From positions 1-64,000 of IMG/VR virus record IMGVR_UViG_3300044713_000194: a stretch of 64,000 nucleotides of DNA; one strand, written 5' to 3'. Positions 9,159 to 17,711 of this stretch are shown here, one piece after another (within the stretch, counting starts at the first letter, position 1; every line of letters begins with the position of its first letter). Source of the DNA: a virus. The notes under the pieces were generated by a model. It saw only the letters and a program-made list of their open reading frames with translations. It searched no databases and had not been told where the DNA came from. Position numbers and translations under genes: made by a program.

Positions 9159-9901
9159 CTAAGTCTCCAGAAATGCTGGGCTTAGGCTTCAGAACCCCAC
9201 AGACACACTTCGAGCGTATGATTGAAACCACGTGTTTTCACGACACATGGCGTTCAACCGAACGCGGACACACGAAGAGCGTAAGGGTTCGAAGCCGGGG
9301 TTGAGGCGGCCCTATGAGCCGATCACCGCCGCGAGGGCGAAAATAGGCTTAAAAGGGAATACTCTTTGCACGGCTGAACCTGGTAATTCGGCTCAGAAAT
9401 TTTTCGTGTGCCCTAAGATGAGAAACGCCTTCGGCCCGGAGACGGGCCGAAGGCGTTCGGTGCGGAACAGCGACCATCGATCGCGGCGGCGGGCAATACC
9501 GAGATCAACGAATCGCCGGATATGCAGGGGGAACCAAGGAAACTGGACGAGGTAACTGAGCGCCGGACGGTCGCATACGACCGACATGTCCGCTCACCAC
9601 CATAGGGAAGACGTACGAGCGTTCTAGTTCTCTTATGCATAATAAGGGTTTCCATTTATCATCTACGTGTACGGGGGCTCACGTCCTCGGACCGTAGGTG
9701 TGTTTTATTGCTATGACGTGACAATAGCGCATTTATTGATTGATTGGCAAAAGTTGTATGAGTGTGCAAAACACCTGGAAAACACAGGTGAACCTTCGGT
9801 GAAGCGTTGTGTAATCACTGGTTTGCACCGAAGGATTGACTAAGGATCGACCTCGGTGGTATTACTTCGGTTTTTAGGTAACGTACTTGGTTCGAGGGTA
9901 C
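9159..9901. promoter_or_regulatory. 743-bp non-coding control region
   Basis: No convincing gene. The region contains a 14-bp perfect hairpin (9424-9457), a 6-bp hairpin GCGTTC/GAACGC (9250-9265), CACCTG/CAGGTG (9772-9790) followed on the minus strand by TTTTG, and the distant inverted repeat CCTTCGGTG/CACCGAAGG (9793-9801 and 9826-9834). The AT-rich stretch 9700-9760 is the best place for a minus-strand promoter of the sigma-like/primase/polymerase operon. A 12-mer, ACTTCGGTTTTT (9864-9875), is repeated exactly in the other large control region, at 35600-35611. An origin of replication is possible but not shown. Confidence 0.5.
9424..9457. terminator. 14-bp perfect hairpin, possible terminator
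   Basis: Arms AACGCCTTCGGCCC and GGGCCGAAGGCGTT enclose the six-base loop GGAGAC. On the minus strand the stem is followed by TTCTCATCTT, a poor U-tract, so it may act as a terminator or as a structured leader upstream of the sigma-like gene. Confidence 0.45.
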
Positions 9902-10417
9902 TTACGTGTCAGACTGCGCGGAAGGCCGCATCAAAGAGCGTACATCGTCTTCCAGACGTTTAAAGCGCCGGTCATCGTTCTCAAATTGACGATTGAGTTC
10001 GGGGCGCGGTACCAGGGCGTTTTTCATAACGTCGTGGACTGTCTCTTTCAACTGTGCGACGTTGGTTACGATCTCGTCTATTCGGTCGAGCTTGGCAAAC
10101 TGCCTGCGCATCTCATCGAGGATCGTCTGCTGTCGGGCCATGTCCATCTGAAGAACTTTCATGTCCGGCTCCAGGCGCGCGAGGCGATTCTGCGCGTCGG
10201 AGGCGATAGAGGAGACATCCTGGAGCTTCTGAACGACGGCCAGTTGACCGGTGCTGAGTTCGCTGATCGCTCGCTTGTTCTCATTCGTGGTCTTCTCGGT
10301 GGTCTTGGCCGACGTTCCAAGGCGGAAAAAATACGTGAGCGCCCCGGACGACAAGAGAAGACCGAACAACGTAATCGAGCAGCCAAACACCGTCAGGTTG
10401 TTACCTGAAGCCACCAT
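9902..10417 (-). CDS. Membrane-anchored coiled-coil protein
   Basis: 171 residues. An N-terminal transmembrane helix (about 8-31: LTVFGCSITLFGLLLSSGAL) is followed by a long, charged, nearly uninterrupted coiled coil (about 40-160) without Pro except near the end. GAGGT sits 7 bases before ATG. It lies between the terminase and the large control region. This architecture fits an inner-membrane spanin, a superinfection-exclusion protein or a membrane tether; I cannot choose between them. Confidence 0.6.
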   Translation of the reverse strand: MVASGNNLTVFGCSITLFGLLLSSGALTYFFRLGTSAKTTEKTTNENKRAISELSTGQLAVVQKLQDVSSIASDAQNRLARLEPDMKVLQMDMARQQTILDEMRRQFAKLDRIDEIVTNVAQLKETVHDVMKNALVPRPELNRQFENDDRRFKRLEDDVRSLMRPSAQSDT

Positions 10418-10529
10418 GTACGAACCTCAACCTAAAAAATGTGACGAGCCGTTTTGAAGTCCGCGTATCTTGACGGTTTTTGTGCTCATCCTCATAAAGG
10501 GTTCCTGTAGTCGGAACATACCCCGCACT

Positions 10530-12461
10530 TCAAAAACGGCGTCCATGCCGTCCCATCCGGTGCAGACCGATCATATCCGCCCCAAGCGTTGAGGTTTGCT
10601 GAATCCGGCGCATGCGATCGAGAACTTGGAGATCCCGAATGCTGACCCCGCTTGGATCGACGACCGGCTGATTGGGGGTAATAAAGGGGTTGATCTGGAG
10701 AATTTTCGCCGTGGGATCGAGGTCGAGATTGCCTTCCTCTTCGAGCCACTGCTGAGCCAGCATGGCCACAATCGCGCAGGCGTCCGACATGTCGTCATGG
10801 GCTCCCTTTTCCTGCGGGGCTTCGACTTTCAGAACGTACTTGTTGCGAAAGCTGGCTTCAAGCATCTTGAACTCGATCTCGAAGCGAGGGTTATGCGGAA
10901 AGCGCGCGGCGACATGATTGATAAAGCCCTGGAGTGCGAAGTACATCTTCGAATTGATCTGATCGTTCAGATGCACCAGTTCCATCGCCGTGATGCCATT
11001 CAACTGGAGCAACTGTTTGAAGTGCGCGCCCGCATGCTGATCGGTCAGCCCTTTGAAGCAGGGCAGGATCTGGTGCATGTGGAAAAGCCAGGCGATGATG
11101 TCGGTCAGATTGAGTTCCGTCAGGTCCTTAACGTGCGCGCCGTCGATCACTCCCGGGCCGGTGAAAGATTCGCCGCAGATCATGCGATCCACGTAATCGA
11201 AGATCAACTCGATTCCCTTCCCTTCCGTCAATTCAAGGTGCCCAATGGCGAGACCGGTGCCATCGTTCTTCATGGCCAGATCGAGACCCCAAAAGAATTT
11301 CCGTCCGATCGCACTTGGATCGAAATGCACCTGGTTCGGACGTTCCCGGTCGATACAAAGGTTGAACTTGGCCTCCGGAACATAGGAGCCGGAGCCATCG
11401 AGGAAGTCGCCGCCGATCTCTGCCTTGAAGGTTGCCGCGTTCTGCTTCAGTTCCTTTATCAGCCAATTGCGCGGGATGCGGGGATTGAGTTCGACGGTCG
11501 AAAGCCGCATGGTGAAGATCCCGGATGCTGCACCTTCCGAGAGCGCCGTCGCATGAAGCTCGTACATCTTGCCGACCTTGTTGGCGGGCGATGAGATTAC
11601 CAGCACCTTCGAATCCGGGGTCTCAGGATCGTCGGGCGGCGCGAATTGCGCGGTAGACGGCGTTGCCGCCTTGAACACGTCCTCCGAGTTGGTCTCCTTC
11701 GATGAGCGGAAAAACTGGAACTCGTCGAGGGCAAGAAAATAGTTCGAAGGACCGCGAGCCGCCTGCGTGGTACAGGGGTACGCCTTCACGTTGATTGAGG
11801 GCAAAACATCGCGGTTGCCACGGTCGGCCCGAGTCACAAACTGCATCTCGTCCACGTTGTTCACGCGGATGAACGGATTGAAGAACGGCGCGGCGTTGAT
11901 GCGCTGCCGCAGCTTCGTGTAGATACGCTGAGCGCCGGTGTCATCTGTTCCCATGAAAGAGAAGTCAATGACCGAACCATCGGCCAGCGCATAGTGACGT
12001 TGTGGGCTATCGATCCCCAGCAGGTTACGCAGCATTGCGCCACTGATCGCGGCCACGATTTCGGATTTGCCGCCGCGTCGGCCCGCGTAAGCTACGACCG
12101 TTCCGAAGCCGCCCTCCGGGACCTCGCTGTTCCAGTCGCAGACGTTACAGCGGCCCTGATCGTAGAGCCAGCGCACGGCCTCTTCTTCGGTGAATTCGTA
12201 GAGAAGGTTCTCCTTCATCGTGTCCCAGATGGGAACAGTCACCGGTTTATAATCCAGGGGGATGCCAAAGGTGGCTTTGACGATGATCCGTTGCAGGGGG
12301 TAAAGCGACAAGCCGAGACCCTGAGGGGACTCGATGAAATCCAGTTCTGAGCCAGTGTCCGCGCCTACATTCTCGGTACCCGCTCGCAGAACTTCGTCAA
12401 CGATTTGTCCTAGAGTGCTTTCTTGCGCCCGCTTTGAAAACTTTCCGGCCCTGACCGCCAT
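10530..12461 (-). CDS. Terminase large subunit
   Basis: The ATP-driven DNA packaging motor and nuclease, 643 residues from the preferred ATG at 12461. Walker A is GRRGGKS (about 127-133). Walker B with catalytic Glu is FLALDEF (DE at about 246-247), followed by the coupling-type segment VLVISSPAN (about 287-294). The RNase H-like nuclease shows GLDLAMKNDGTG (D394), TDQHAG (D474) and AHDDMSDA (D556/557, D560). A CNVC pair at about 105-108 precedes the ATPase core. A TTG 11 codons upstream (12494) keeps the frame but has no ribosome site; the ATG has CGAGGG, which lies in a small hairpin. A terminator at 12526-12557 separates this gene from the upstream operon. Confidence 0.93.
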   Translation of the reverse strand: MAVRAGKFSKRAQESTLGQIVDEVLRAGTENVGADTGSELDFIESPQGLGLSLYPLQRIIVKATFGIPLDYKPVTVPIWDTMKENLLYEFTEEEAVRWLYDQGRCNVCDWNSEVPEGGFGTVVAYAGRRGGKSEIVAAISGAMLRNLLGIDSPQRHYALADGSVIDFSFMGTDDTGAQRIYTKLRQRINAAPFFNPFIRVNNVDEMQFVTRADRGNRDVLPSINVKAYPCTTQAARGPSNYFLALDEFQFFRSSKETNSEDVFKAATPSTAQFAPPDDPETPDSKVLVISSPANKVGKMYELHATALSEGAASGIFTMRLSTVELNPRIPRNWLIKELKQNAATFKAEIGGDFLDGSGSYVPEAKFNLCIDRERPNQVHFDPSAIGRKFFWGLDLAMKNDGTGLAIGHLELTEGKGIELIFDYVDRMICGESFTGPGVIDGAHVKDLTELNLTDIIAWLFHMHQILPCFKGLTDQHAGAHFKQLLQLNGITAMELVHLNDQINSKMYFALQGFINHVAARFPHNPRFEIEFKMLEASFRNKYVLKVEAPQEKGAHDDMSDACAIVAMLAQQWLEEEGNLDLDPTAKILQINPFITPNQPVVDPSGVSIRDLQVLDRMRRIQQTSTLGADMIGLHRMGRHGRRF

Positions 12462-12465
12462 GCAC

Positions 12466-12480
12466 CCTCGGTGAAGGAGG
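12466..12480 (-). promoter_or_regulatory. Hairpin holding the terminase ribosome site
   Basis: CCTC and GAGG arms pair around a short loop on the minus strand. The downstream arm, read in the direction of transcription, is the Shine-Dalgarno sequence of the ATG at 12461. This also supports that start over the TTG at 12494. Confidence 0.35.
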
Positions 12481-12525
12481 TTGTCCTTCGCCAAAGAGGG
12501 GCATAGTCACGAGGTCGAAATTGAC

Positions 12526-12557
12526 GCAAAAAGAACCCCAGCGGTTCCCCGCTGGGG
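12526..12557 (-). terminator. Intrinsic terminator upstream of terminase
   Basis: Perfect 9-bp stem CCCCAGCGG/CCGCTGGGG with a four-base loop, followed on the minus strand by TTCTTTTTG. It should stop transcription coming from the DUF6527 operon. Confidence 0.85.
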
Positions 12558-12786
12558 CTGCATAAGAGAACGTACTCTCGTACGTTATTACGGTTTCGGG
12601 TGAAACCGTAATCTCTGCCGCTCTCGCGGACTTGTACTCTAAGATGCTCTAACCCTATAAGGAGTTGTTGTTAAGTCAAATCCGGTAGGCGGCTGATGTC
12701 CAGAGATTACCAACTGGACCGGTGGAGAAGTGAGCAATATTGTCCAACCTCTCCGCGTCGGGGGTTACCATGGTCTCGATTTTTGA
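12558..12786 (-). promoter_or_regulatory. Structured non-coding stretch before terminase
   Basis: Two further perfect hairpins lie end to end beside the terminator: AACGTAC-TCTC-GTACGTT (12569-12586) and ATTACGGTTTC-GGGT-GAAACCGTAAT (12587-12612, 11 bp). The rest, 12613-12786, contains a small CCGC/GCGG hairpin and no gene that I can support. No tRNA fold could be made. A structured leader, small RNA or promoter region are possibilities. Confidence 0.45.
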
Positions 12787-13431
12787 TCAAATAGTAATAG
12801 TCAGACCGCCGTGGCGCAGAAATCCATGGTAGCTCCCGCAAATAATTGAGCCCGCACCCGCCCCGCAGGTTAAACCCATTTTATCGACATGAACATTGGG
12901 GGGCAAGCCGTGTCGTACCCAGCACCGGTGCAACCTGTCGGTCTTCAGGGTGCAGTTTGAAGCCCGGTCGTCGATGTTCCATTCACCGCCAGGAGTGACG
13001 ACATGCAGCGACGGCTCATATTGATTGTCCCATTCGAAGCCCCATAGCTTCCTGCCCTGGGCATCCATACGTCCTTCGGTGTACATCCAGTCGGCATAGT
13101 ACATTGCACCTGCGCCAAATTCGCGTATGGTGTCGTGTGTCTCGCCGGTGTCTTTTCGCATCCACACGACGTGCATACCCGTGCTCTCCGGCATGCGCAG
13201 GCCGCCGTCTTCCCCACAGTGCTTACAGATGGCATGGAATGGCTCCCAACGTCGTCCCGCTACGTCGTAGAACCTCCGGGCTTCTGCCTCGGGGCCTTCA
13301 AAGACGACCACCGTAGCGCGATGCAGAGGCTTACCGTAGGACGCCCATGGGTCCTTTGCACACACTCCCCATACCGTTGAGGAGGTGACCTTATGCAATC
13401 CGGTTTGCTCGACCAGAAAGCACCGGATCAT
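12787..13431 (-). CDS. Conserved phage protein of unknown function
   Basis: 214 residues from ATG at 13431, which overlaps the stop of the upstream gene as ATGA, a sign of translational coupling. It resembles a family common in phages of proteobacteria whose C-terminus reads like NIDDRASNCTL...HRCWVRHG.PPNVHVDK...CGAGAGSI..GSYHGFLR. A CKHCGEDG metal-site-like motif lies in the middle. The function of the family is unknown to me. The frame stays open upstream to 13746, but that part is low-complexity Arg-rich sequence antisense-like to the neighbouring gene and is not used. Confidence 0.8.
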   Translation of the reverse strand: MIRCFLVEQTGLHKVTSSTVWGVCAKDPWASYGKPLHRATVVVFEGPEAEARRFYDVAGRRWEPFHAICKHCGEDGGLRMPESTGMHVVWMRKDTGETHDTIREFGAGAMYYADWMYTEGRMDAQGRKLWGFEWDNQYEPSLHVVTPGGEWNIDDRASNCTLKTDRLHRCWVRHGLPPNVHVDKMGLTCGAGAGSIICGSYHGFLRHGGLTITI

Positions 13432-13739
13432 TTCGTTGTGTACCCTTCTTCGGGCTGGGACGGTTGTTCCGGCCAATCGGGTAGTACTAAGAGGCGGCCA
13501 CGAAAATCGTGGTGGCTGTCGGCAAAGAACTCGATCGCGCCGTCGCGGATCGAGAAGTGACACCGCGCCTCGGGATTGTGCGCGCTGAAGGTGATGTCGG
13601 GCTCGAATGTGGGTAGAATGGTGCTGCCATTCCACTCCCAGACGGGACCGGGGCCGCCAATGCGGACGTGGTGCGGGCACTTGCAGCCGGGGCACATGAA
13701 GAGAAGATGAGAGTCGTCGAGCCGTGCGAGCTTGACCAT
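13428..13739 (-). CDS. DUF6527-like protein, copy 1
   Basis: 103 residues. CPGCKCPHHVRI near the N-terminus is a possible zinc site. WEWNGS...PTFEPDITF, CHFSIRDGAIEFFADSHHDF and VLPDW match the pattern of the small phage family DUF6527. It is a tandem paralogue of the gene at 13823-14131. AAGGGG lies 7 bases before ATG, within a CCTT/AAGG hairpin. The 4-base overlap with the next gene indicates coupling. Confidence 0.8.
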   Translation of the reverse strand: MVKLARLDDSHLLFMCPGCKCPHHVRIGGPGPVWEWNGSTILPTFEPDITFSAHNPEARCHFSIRDGAIEFFADSHHDFRGRLLVLPDWPEQPSQPEEGYTTK

Positions 13740-13822
13740 GGGTCACCCCTTACAAAGGAGCGAAAAAGTCGGGACCTACTCGCAGTTCGGAAGCTCGACC
13801 GTGTGACCCGCTAGGGGTGCCA

Positions 13823-14131
13823 TCAGAGGTCTTCACCGGAACTCCAAAGACCTCGCCATTCCGGCAAATCAACCGTCTGATTTTTCAGTGGATGTTCACA
13901 GTCGCTGAGGAACTGAATCTTTCCATCGCGCACGAAGCTGTGACAGCGGGAGCCCGGCTCGCGCCAGGTGAGGATCGAAGGTGTGAGAGTGGGCGCGTCG
14001 AGACTCAAATTCCAGCCCCAAGCACCATCGGTCTGATCTCCGCGATCGTTGACGCGGATGAAGTGAGCGCGTCCGCAGCCTGGACAGGTGAACGCCGCCT
14101 GGCCGCCGTCAAGTCGAACGAGCTTTGCCAT
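13823..14131 (-). CDS. DUF6527-like protein, copy 2
   Basis: 102 residues. CPGCGRAHFIRV, WGWNLSLDAPTLTPSIL, CHSFVRDGKIQFLSDCEH and VDLPEW are the features of DUF6527, and here the family pattern is closer to the usual form than in copy 1. Function unknown. This is the first gene of a three-gene unit. The ribosome site is within the GACCCC/GAGGTC hairpin (14136-14154), and the upstream region carries three direct repeats and a 13-bp hairpin. Confidence 0.82.
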   Translation of the reverse strand: MAKLVRLDGGQAAFTCPGCGRAHFIRVNDRGDQTDGAWGWNLSLDAPTLTPSILTWREPGSRCHSFVRDGKIQFLSDCEHPLKNQTVDLPEWRGLWSSGEDL

Positions 14132-14135
14132 AGAA

Positions 14136-14154
14136 GACCCCTACAAAAGAGGTC
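14136..14154 (-). promoter_or_regulatory. Hairpin holding the ribosome site of the DUF6527 copy 2 gene
   Basis: On the minus strand GACCTC pairs with GGGGTC (one G-U pair) across a 7-base loop. The downstream arm AGGGGT is the Shine-Dalgarno sequence before ATG at 14131. Confidence 0.4.
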
Positions 14155-14164
14155 TGTAGGCAGC

Positions 14165-14193
14165 ACTTTCGCGTTCCTGAGGAACGCGAAAGT
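14165..14193. other. 13-bp perfect hairpin
   Basis: ACTTTCGCGTTCC and GGAACGCGAAAGT flank a three-base loop (TGA). It is not followed by a T-tract on either strand, so it is more likely an RNA leader structure or protein-binding site than a terminator. Confidence 0.5.
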
Positions 14194-14210
14194 TGCGCAA
14201 AAGCCCCGGA

Positions 14211-14259
14211 TATTGCGCGATCTAATGTTTTATTGCGCGATTTGGTTTTTATTGCGCGA
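14211..14259. repeat. Three direct repeats of TATTGCGCGA
   Basis: TATTGCGCGA begins at 14211, 14231 and 14250, so the period is 20 then 19 bases, about two helical turns. A related GTTGCGCAA lies at about 14193-14201. The repeats sit in the 227-bp gap before the DUF6527 unit and may be operator or iteron sites. Confidence 0.7.
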
Positions 14260-14261
14260 AA

Positions 14262-14287
14262 GGAAAACGACCCCCGAAGAGGTCGTT
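14262..14287 (-). terminator. Intrinsic terminator after the 1116-residue protein gene
   Basis: On the minus strand AACGACCTC-TTCG-GGGGTCGTT (9 bp with one G-U) is followed by TTCCTTT, giving a stable tetraloop hairpin with a U-rich tail 72 bases after the stop at 14359. Confidence 0.7.
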
Positions 14288-14358
14288 CTGTCCGGCGATC
14301 AAGCCCTTATAGTTCGTCTTTTCCTGAATTTGCCGTGTCCTTTTGCGTATAGGCGTCG

Positions 14359-17300
14359 CTACAGCCCCTTCGTTCCCACGACGAAGCTGTAGCGAAGAAC
14401 CAGCGTGTCCTGGTCAAGCGACTCTGGCCGGACAAACACCTCATAAACGTACCCGCCGTTTTCGTCGTCGTTCCAGACAGAAGCCTGTGCCCAACTACCA
14501 TTAATGGCGTCCTGGATGTCGGAGTCGTTAAGCTTCTCCACCAGGAACGTCACGCGGCTCGAAACGTTCGGTACATTGAACGCGGAGCCGTTCTGCGGCT
14601 GCTCGACGTTCTGAAGCTGGATCTCGCCGGAGCCGGGCACCTGGCTCATCATCGGACGCAACGTGACCTTGAAGGCGGCGATGAACGTGGCGGCGACTTC
14701 GCCAACGACCTTCTTCAGGAAGTCGGAGAATTGACGCTTGTATTCACTGGCGTCGGCATTCTTGCGAACGCGTCCTGCGATCGAAGCGGCGCGCAATCCG
14801 TCCGGCGATATGCCCTGGAATTGCTGGTAGAATTCCTGGTCGAACATAGGCCCGCGAATCTCGTCCGTCTTGCGCAACGGAGCGCCGTCGAGTACCTGCG
14901 GCTTACCGTCTGCGCCGATGCCCAGTGCACCAGCCGGGTCGGTTGAAACGTATGGGCCGGGCTCGGGAGCCGGACCTACATCGGTGATCAGCGGGTTGTA
15001 GCTCTCCTCGGGGAAGTCCACGATCTCGTGGAGCGTCTCCGGCGCGAACTCCTGCGCTACCTGACCGGGAATGAACAGGTCGAACGAAGCGGCCTTGGCG
15101 TATTCTTCATTCTTGTAAATCTTGCGGCCTTCGTTTAGCACCGTATGCTGCTCATTCGGTGACAGATCGTGAAACTCGGTGTTGTCCGGAATCTGCTGCT
15201 TCTCGCGCAGGTCCTTCATCGCCTGTTCAACCGAGGCGCGGATCGCCACCGAGCGCGAACGAAGGATCTCGGGGTAGAAGGAGGCCAGGACCTGGTGCGC
15301 CACCAGCTTGTCGGCGCTGGCCAGGGTCAGTGCCCGCTGACAGGCGGCATGGAGGAACACTTCCGGTGCCACTTCACTGCCGTTCTTGGCCGTCACCTTG
15401 AACGTGCAGTTGGCGCAGCGGCCCAGACCGGCTTCGTGCTCGGACGATGCGCGCTTCTCCTGAGGCTTCTTGGCTTCGGATTCCTCGCCACGGCGCTCAT
15501 GCGTTTTCTCAACGCGGCTTTCGCCTTTCGGTGCCGGGGCGCTAGGCGCTTCCTTGACCTCGACCTCCGGGGCCGGACCCATATCCTCCATCTTGTCGCT
15601 CCAGATTTCCTCGATTGACTGGGGCACATCGGCCTGCTTCATGAGGTTGGCTACGCGCGGTAGCCGCGCAGCGCGCTCGGTGGCCTGGCGGAAGGACTGG
15701 GTAAATTTGTTCGGCTGCGTCCACTTGAGACGGCTGGCATTGACACGCAGCGTCTCCTTGTAGCCGGACTCGGCCTGCGCCACAAGAGCGCTGCCGACAA
15801 CCATAAGCTTGGCTCCCGCCGTGGCGAGAACCGCAATTGGTTCGCTTTTCGAAGCGGCCTTCGTAGGTGCCTGGCCGTTCAAAATTTCGTCGGTGCGACG
15901 TTGACGCTCCCGCTCTTCCTGCGATCCCGGTGTAGATGTGCTCTTGGAGCGGCCCAGGATGCGCTCGGCTTCGGCCTGCGAGACGTAGGTGTAGTTGTAG
16001 TGGTCAGGCCGCTCAGTCGAAACGTAATCCTGATCGACGTTCACGTAGAGCGCGCCGGGGATCACGCCGCCGTGCTTCTCGACGTACTCGGCAAGAAGCT
16101 CTTTCATCGGGCTCACCGGTGCGCCGCAGCAGGGGCATTGACTCTTCGCCGCAGTCTTGCCGCTCTTACCACACTGACAGAAACCGGCGAGCGCGGCGCG
16201 CACCTGGCGATTGTTGGCGTAGGCGGCAAGCTTCTCGCCCACGCGCATCAGGCCTGCCGCCCGCTTCGGGTCGATACCCTCGGCTGTAGCTGCGGTGTGG
16301 AGGGCCGTCAACTGCTCGCCCACGGTCTTCAGGGAGGCGAAGCGCGCAGGCAGCTTGAAGTCGGCGGTGGCGTTCAGCTTAATTGCCGGGAGGCTGGCGA
16401 GGTTGCCGTGTTTCCTTACCAGGTCCGCAGCTATCTTCGCCCCCGCGTCCTTGGCGGCCAATTCGTTGGCTTCGACGGTGTGCGAGTCGCTTTCCCCGTA
16501 GTCTGGCCGATTACGCAGCCCGGTCTCCGCGCCGGTGTCATCGGTCGAGGCCGTCTTCTCGGCCCGCTGGACATTCGACATCGCTACCGCGTCGCTAAGG
16601 CGTGTGGTTTTGCCGTCGTCCCAACGGATATGGTCGCCTTCAACGGTCCCTTGCGTCTTGTTGATCTGGTGATCCTTGTCTTTCCAGACCACGCTCTCTC
16701 CGGATTTCAGAGGGCTCTGCTCATCGTGGAAACCGAGGGCCACCTTGGTGGAGGCCTTCTTCGCGCGATCAAAACCGCAGTTTGAGCACTTTCCGTCCTG
16801 GGACATGTGCTTCCAGGTGCAGGTGCGGCCCTTGCCTTGAGCGTGTGCGTGATCCCGGTGCGCGTCATGCTCACTCTTGGGCACGGCGGCTTCCTTCGGG
16901 ATATAGTCGTCACCACTGAGACGCGCCTCCAGATCCTGGCCAAGCTGGTTCATGACGGCATGTTCGCCTGGTTCAAGAAGCTCTTCGTTGATCTCCTTGA
17001 GAGTGCCCTTCGCAAGAATGATCTTGGGCTTCTGTACCGCCGAGGCGCGCTTGTCGCCGGGGTGAAGTTCGGGATAGGATTTGATCAGTCCCTCAGCCAG
17101 GAATGGAAAATTCAACTTCGGCGTGATGTCCACCAAATCCAGATTCTGTGAAGTGGTCTCCTCCGTAAGCTTTTCGAACGACGAGGAGAATCTTGGATCG
17201 AAGTAAGCTGCAAACACCAGGTGGCGAAGAAGCATCGATAGACGCTCTTCGTCCTTCACGTACTTGAACGTGACGTAGTCGCGCGGCGCGGCCCAGGTGG

Positions 17301-17709
17301 GTATGAACATCACGAGGGAGCGATATTTGCCGTCGATGTCCTTGAAAAGCTTGTCCTTGATTTCAGCAAGGTCCTTCTTACTGTAGGTGTCGAACTCACC
17401 TTCGCCCAATTTGAAGGTGTAGGTGTCGGAGATCATCTCTCCGTTCAGTTCCTTCACCATCGCGCCGTATAGCAAGGCCGAGGGAAAGTCCTCGATCGAA
17501 TCGGCAACAGCGGCGGGAATCACCATGATGCGGCCCAACACCAGGTTAGCGCGGTGACCGTGGTAGAAGACTTCAAAACTGCGGACCTGGCCGGAGCGTC
17601 GCGCGAGGTTTTCGCCCTGCTTGACGGCCTCGACAACCTTAGCCAGCAGACCCTCGCTCACGGAAAATGAGGAGTACGACTTCACCACACTGTTTGCGTG
17701 CACCGCCAT
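14359..17709 (-). CDS. Large Ala/Lys-rich virion-region protein with cysteine clusters
   Basis: 1116 residues, no family recognised. A folded-looking N-terminal part (about 1-260) is followed by modular sections separated by Lys/Ala/Ser linkers. Three Cys clusters could bind zinc: CTWKHMSQDGKCSNCG (about 300-316), CQCG...QCPCCG (about 500-520) and CANC (about 750). The C-terminal ~250 residues look like another folded domain. Many K-x-A-S/A motifs occur (KKASTK, EKTAST, TKAASK, AKAASF). It starts three bases after the stop of the 180-residue protein gene, with GGAAGG before ATG. Size, linkers and position suggest an internal or injected virion protein. This is inference. Confidence 0.6.
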   Translation of the reverse strand: MAVHANSVVKSYSSFSVSEGLLAKVVEAVKQGENLARRSGQVRSFEVFYHGHRANLVLGRIMVIPAAVADSIEDFPSALLYGAMVKELNGEMISDTYTFKLGEGEFDTYSKKDLAEIKDKLFKDIDGKYRSLVMFIPTWAAPRDYVTFKYVKDEERLSMLLRHLVFAAYFDPRFSSSFEKLTEETTSQNLDLVDITPKLNFPFLAEGLIKSYPELHPGDKRASAVQKPKIILAKGTLKEINEELLEPGEHAVMNQLGQDLEARLSGDDYIPKEAAVPKSEHDAHRDHAHAQGKGRTCTWKHMSQDGKCSNCGFDRAKKASTKVALGFHDEQSPLKSGESVVWKDKDHQINKTQGTVEGDHIRWDDGKTTRLSDAVAMSNVQRAEKTASTDDTGAETGLRNRPDYGESDSHTVEANELAAKDAGAKIAADLVRKHGNLASLPAIKLNATADFKLPARFASLKTVGEQLTALHTAATAEGIDPKRAAGLMRVGEKLAAYANNRQVRAALAGFCQCGKSGKTAAKSQCPCCGAPVSPMKELLAEYVEKHGGVIPGALYVNVDQDYVSTERPDHYNYTYVSQAEAERILGRSKSTSTPGSQEERERQRRTDEILNGQAPTKAASKSEPIAVLATAGAKLMVVGSALVAQAESGYKETLRVNASRLKWTQPNKFTQSFRQATERAARLPRVANLMKQADVPQSIEEIWSDKMEDMGPAPEVEVKEAPSAPAPKGESRVEKTHERRGEESEAKKPQEKRASSEHEAGLGRCANCTFKVTAKNGSEVAPEVFLHAACQRALTLASADKLVAHQVLASFYPEILRSRSVAIRASVEQAMKDLREKQQIPDNTEFHDLSPNEQHTVLNEGRKIYKNEEYAKAASFDLFIPGQVAQEFAPETLHEIVDFPEESYNPLITDVGPAPEPGPYVSTDPAGALGIGADGKPQVLDGAPLRKTDEIRGPMFDQEFYQQFQGISPDGLRAASIAGRVRKNADASEYKRQFSDFLKKVVGEVAATFIAAFKVTLRPMMSQVPGSGEIQLQNVEQPQNGSAFNVPNVSSRVTFLVEKLNDSDIQDAINGSWAQASVWNDDENGGYVYEVFVRPESLDQDTLVLRYSFVVGTKGL

Positions 17710-17711
17710 AG

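Noticed and set aside
9232-9555. Possible 107-codon plus-strand gene in the large non-coding region
   Set aside because: Very Arg-rich, runs through a perfect 14-bp hairpin and lacks a ribosome site.
12613-12690. tRNA-like stretch on the minus strand (GGGTTAGAGC followed by a CCGC/GCGG stem)
   Set aside because: No proper anticodon stem, T arm or acceptor pairing could be built.
13432-13746. N-terminal extension of the 214-residue protein up to 13746
   Set aside because: Overlaps almost the whole DUF6527 copy 1 gene, Arg/Pro-rich; the ATGA-coupled start at 13431 and family resemblance begin there.
14211-14259. CRISPR-like interpretation of the three repeats
   Set aside because: Repeats are only 10 bases with 9-10 base gaps and no cas genes nearby.
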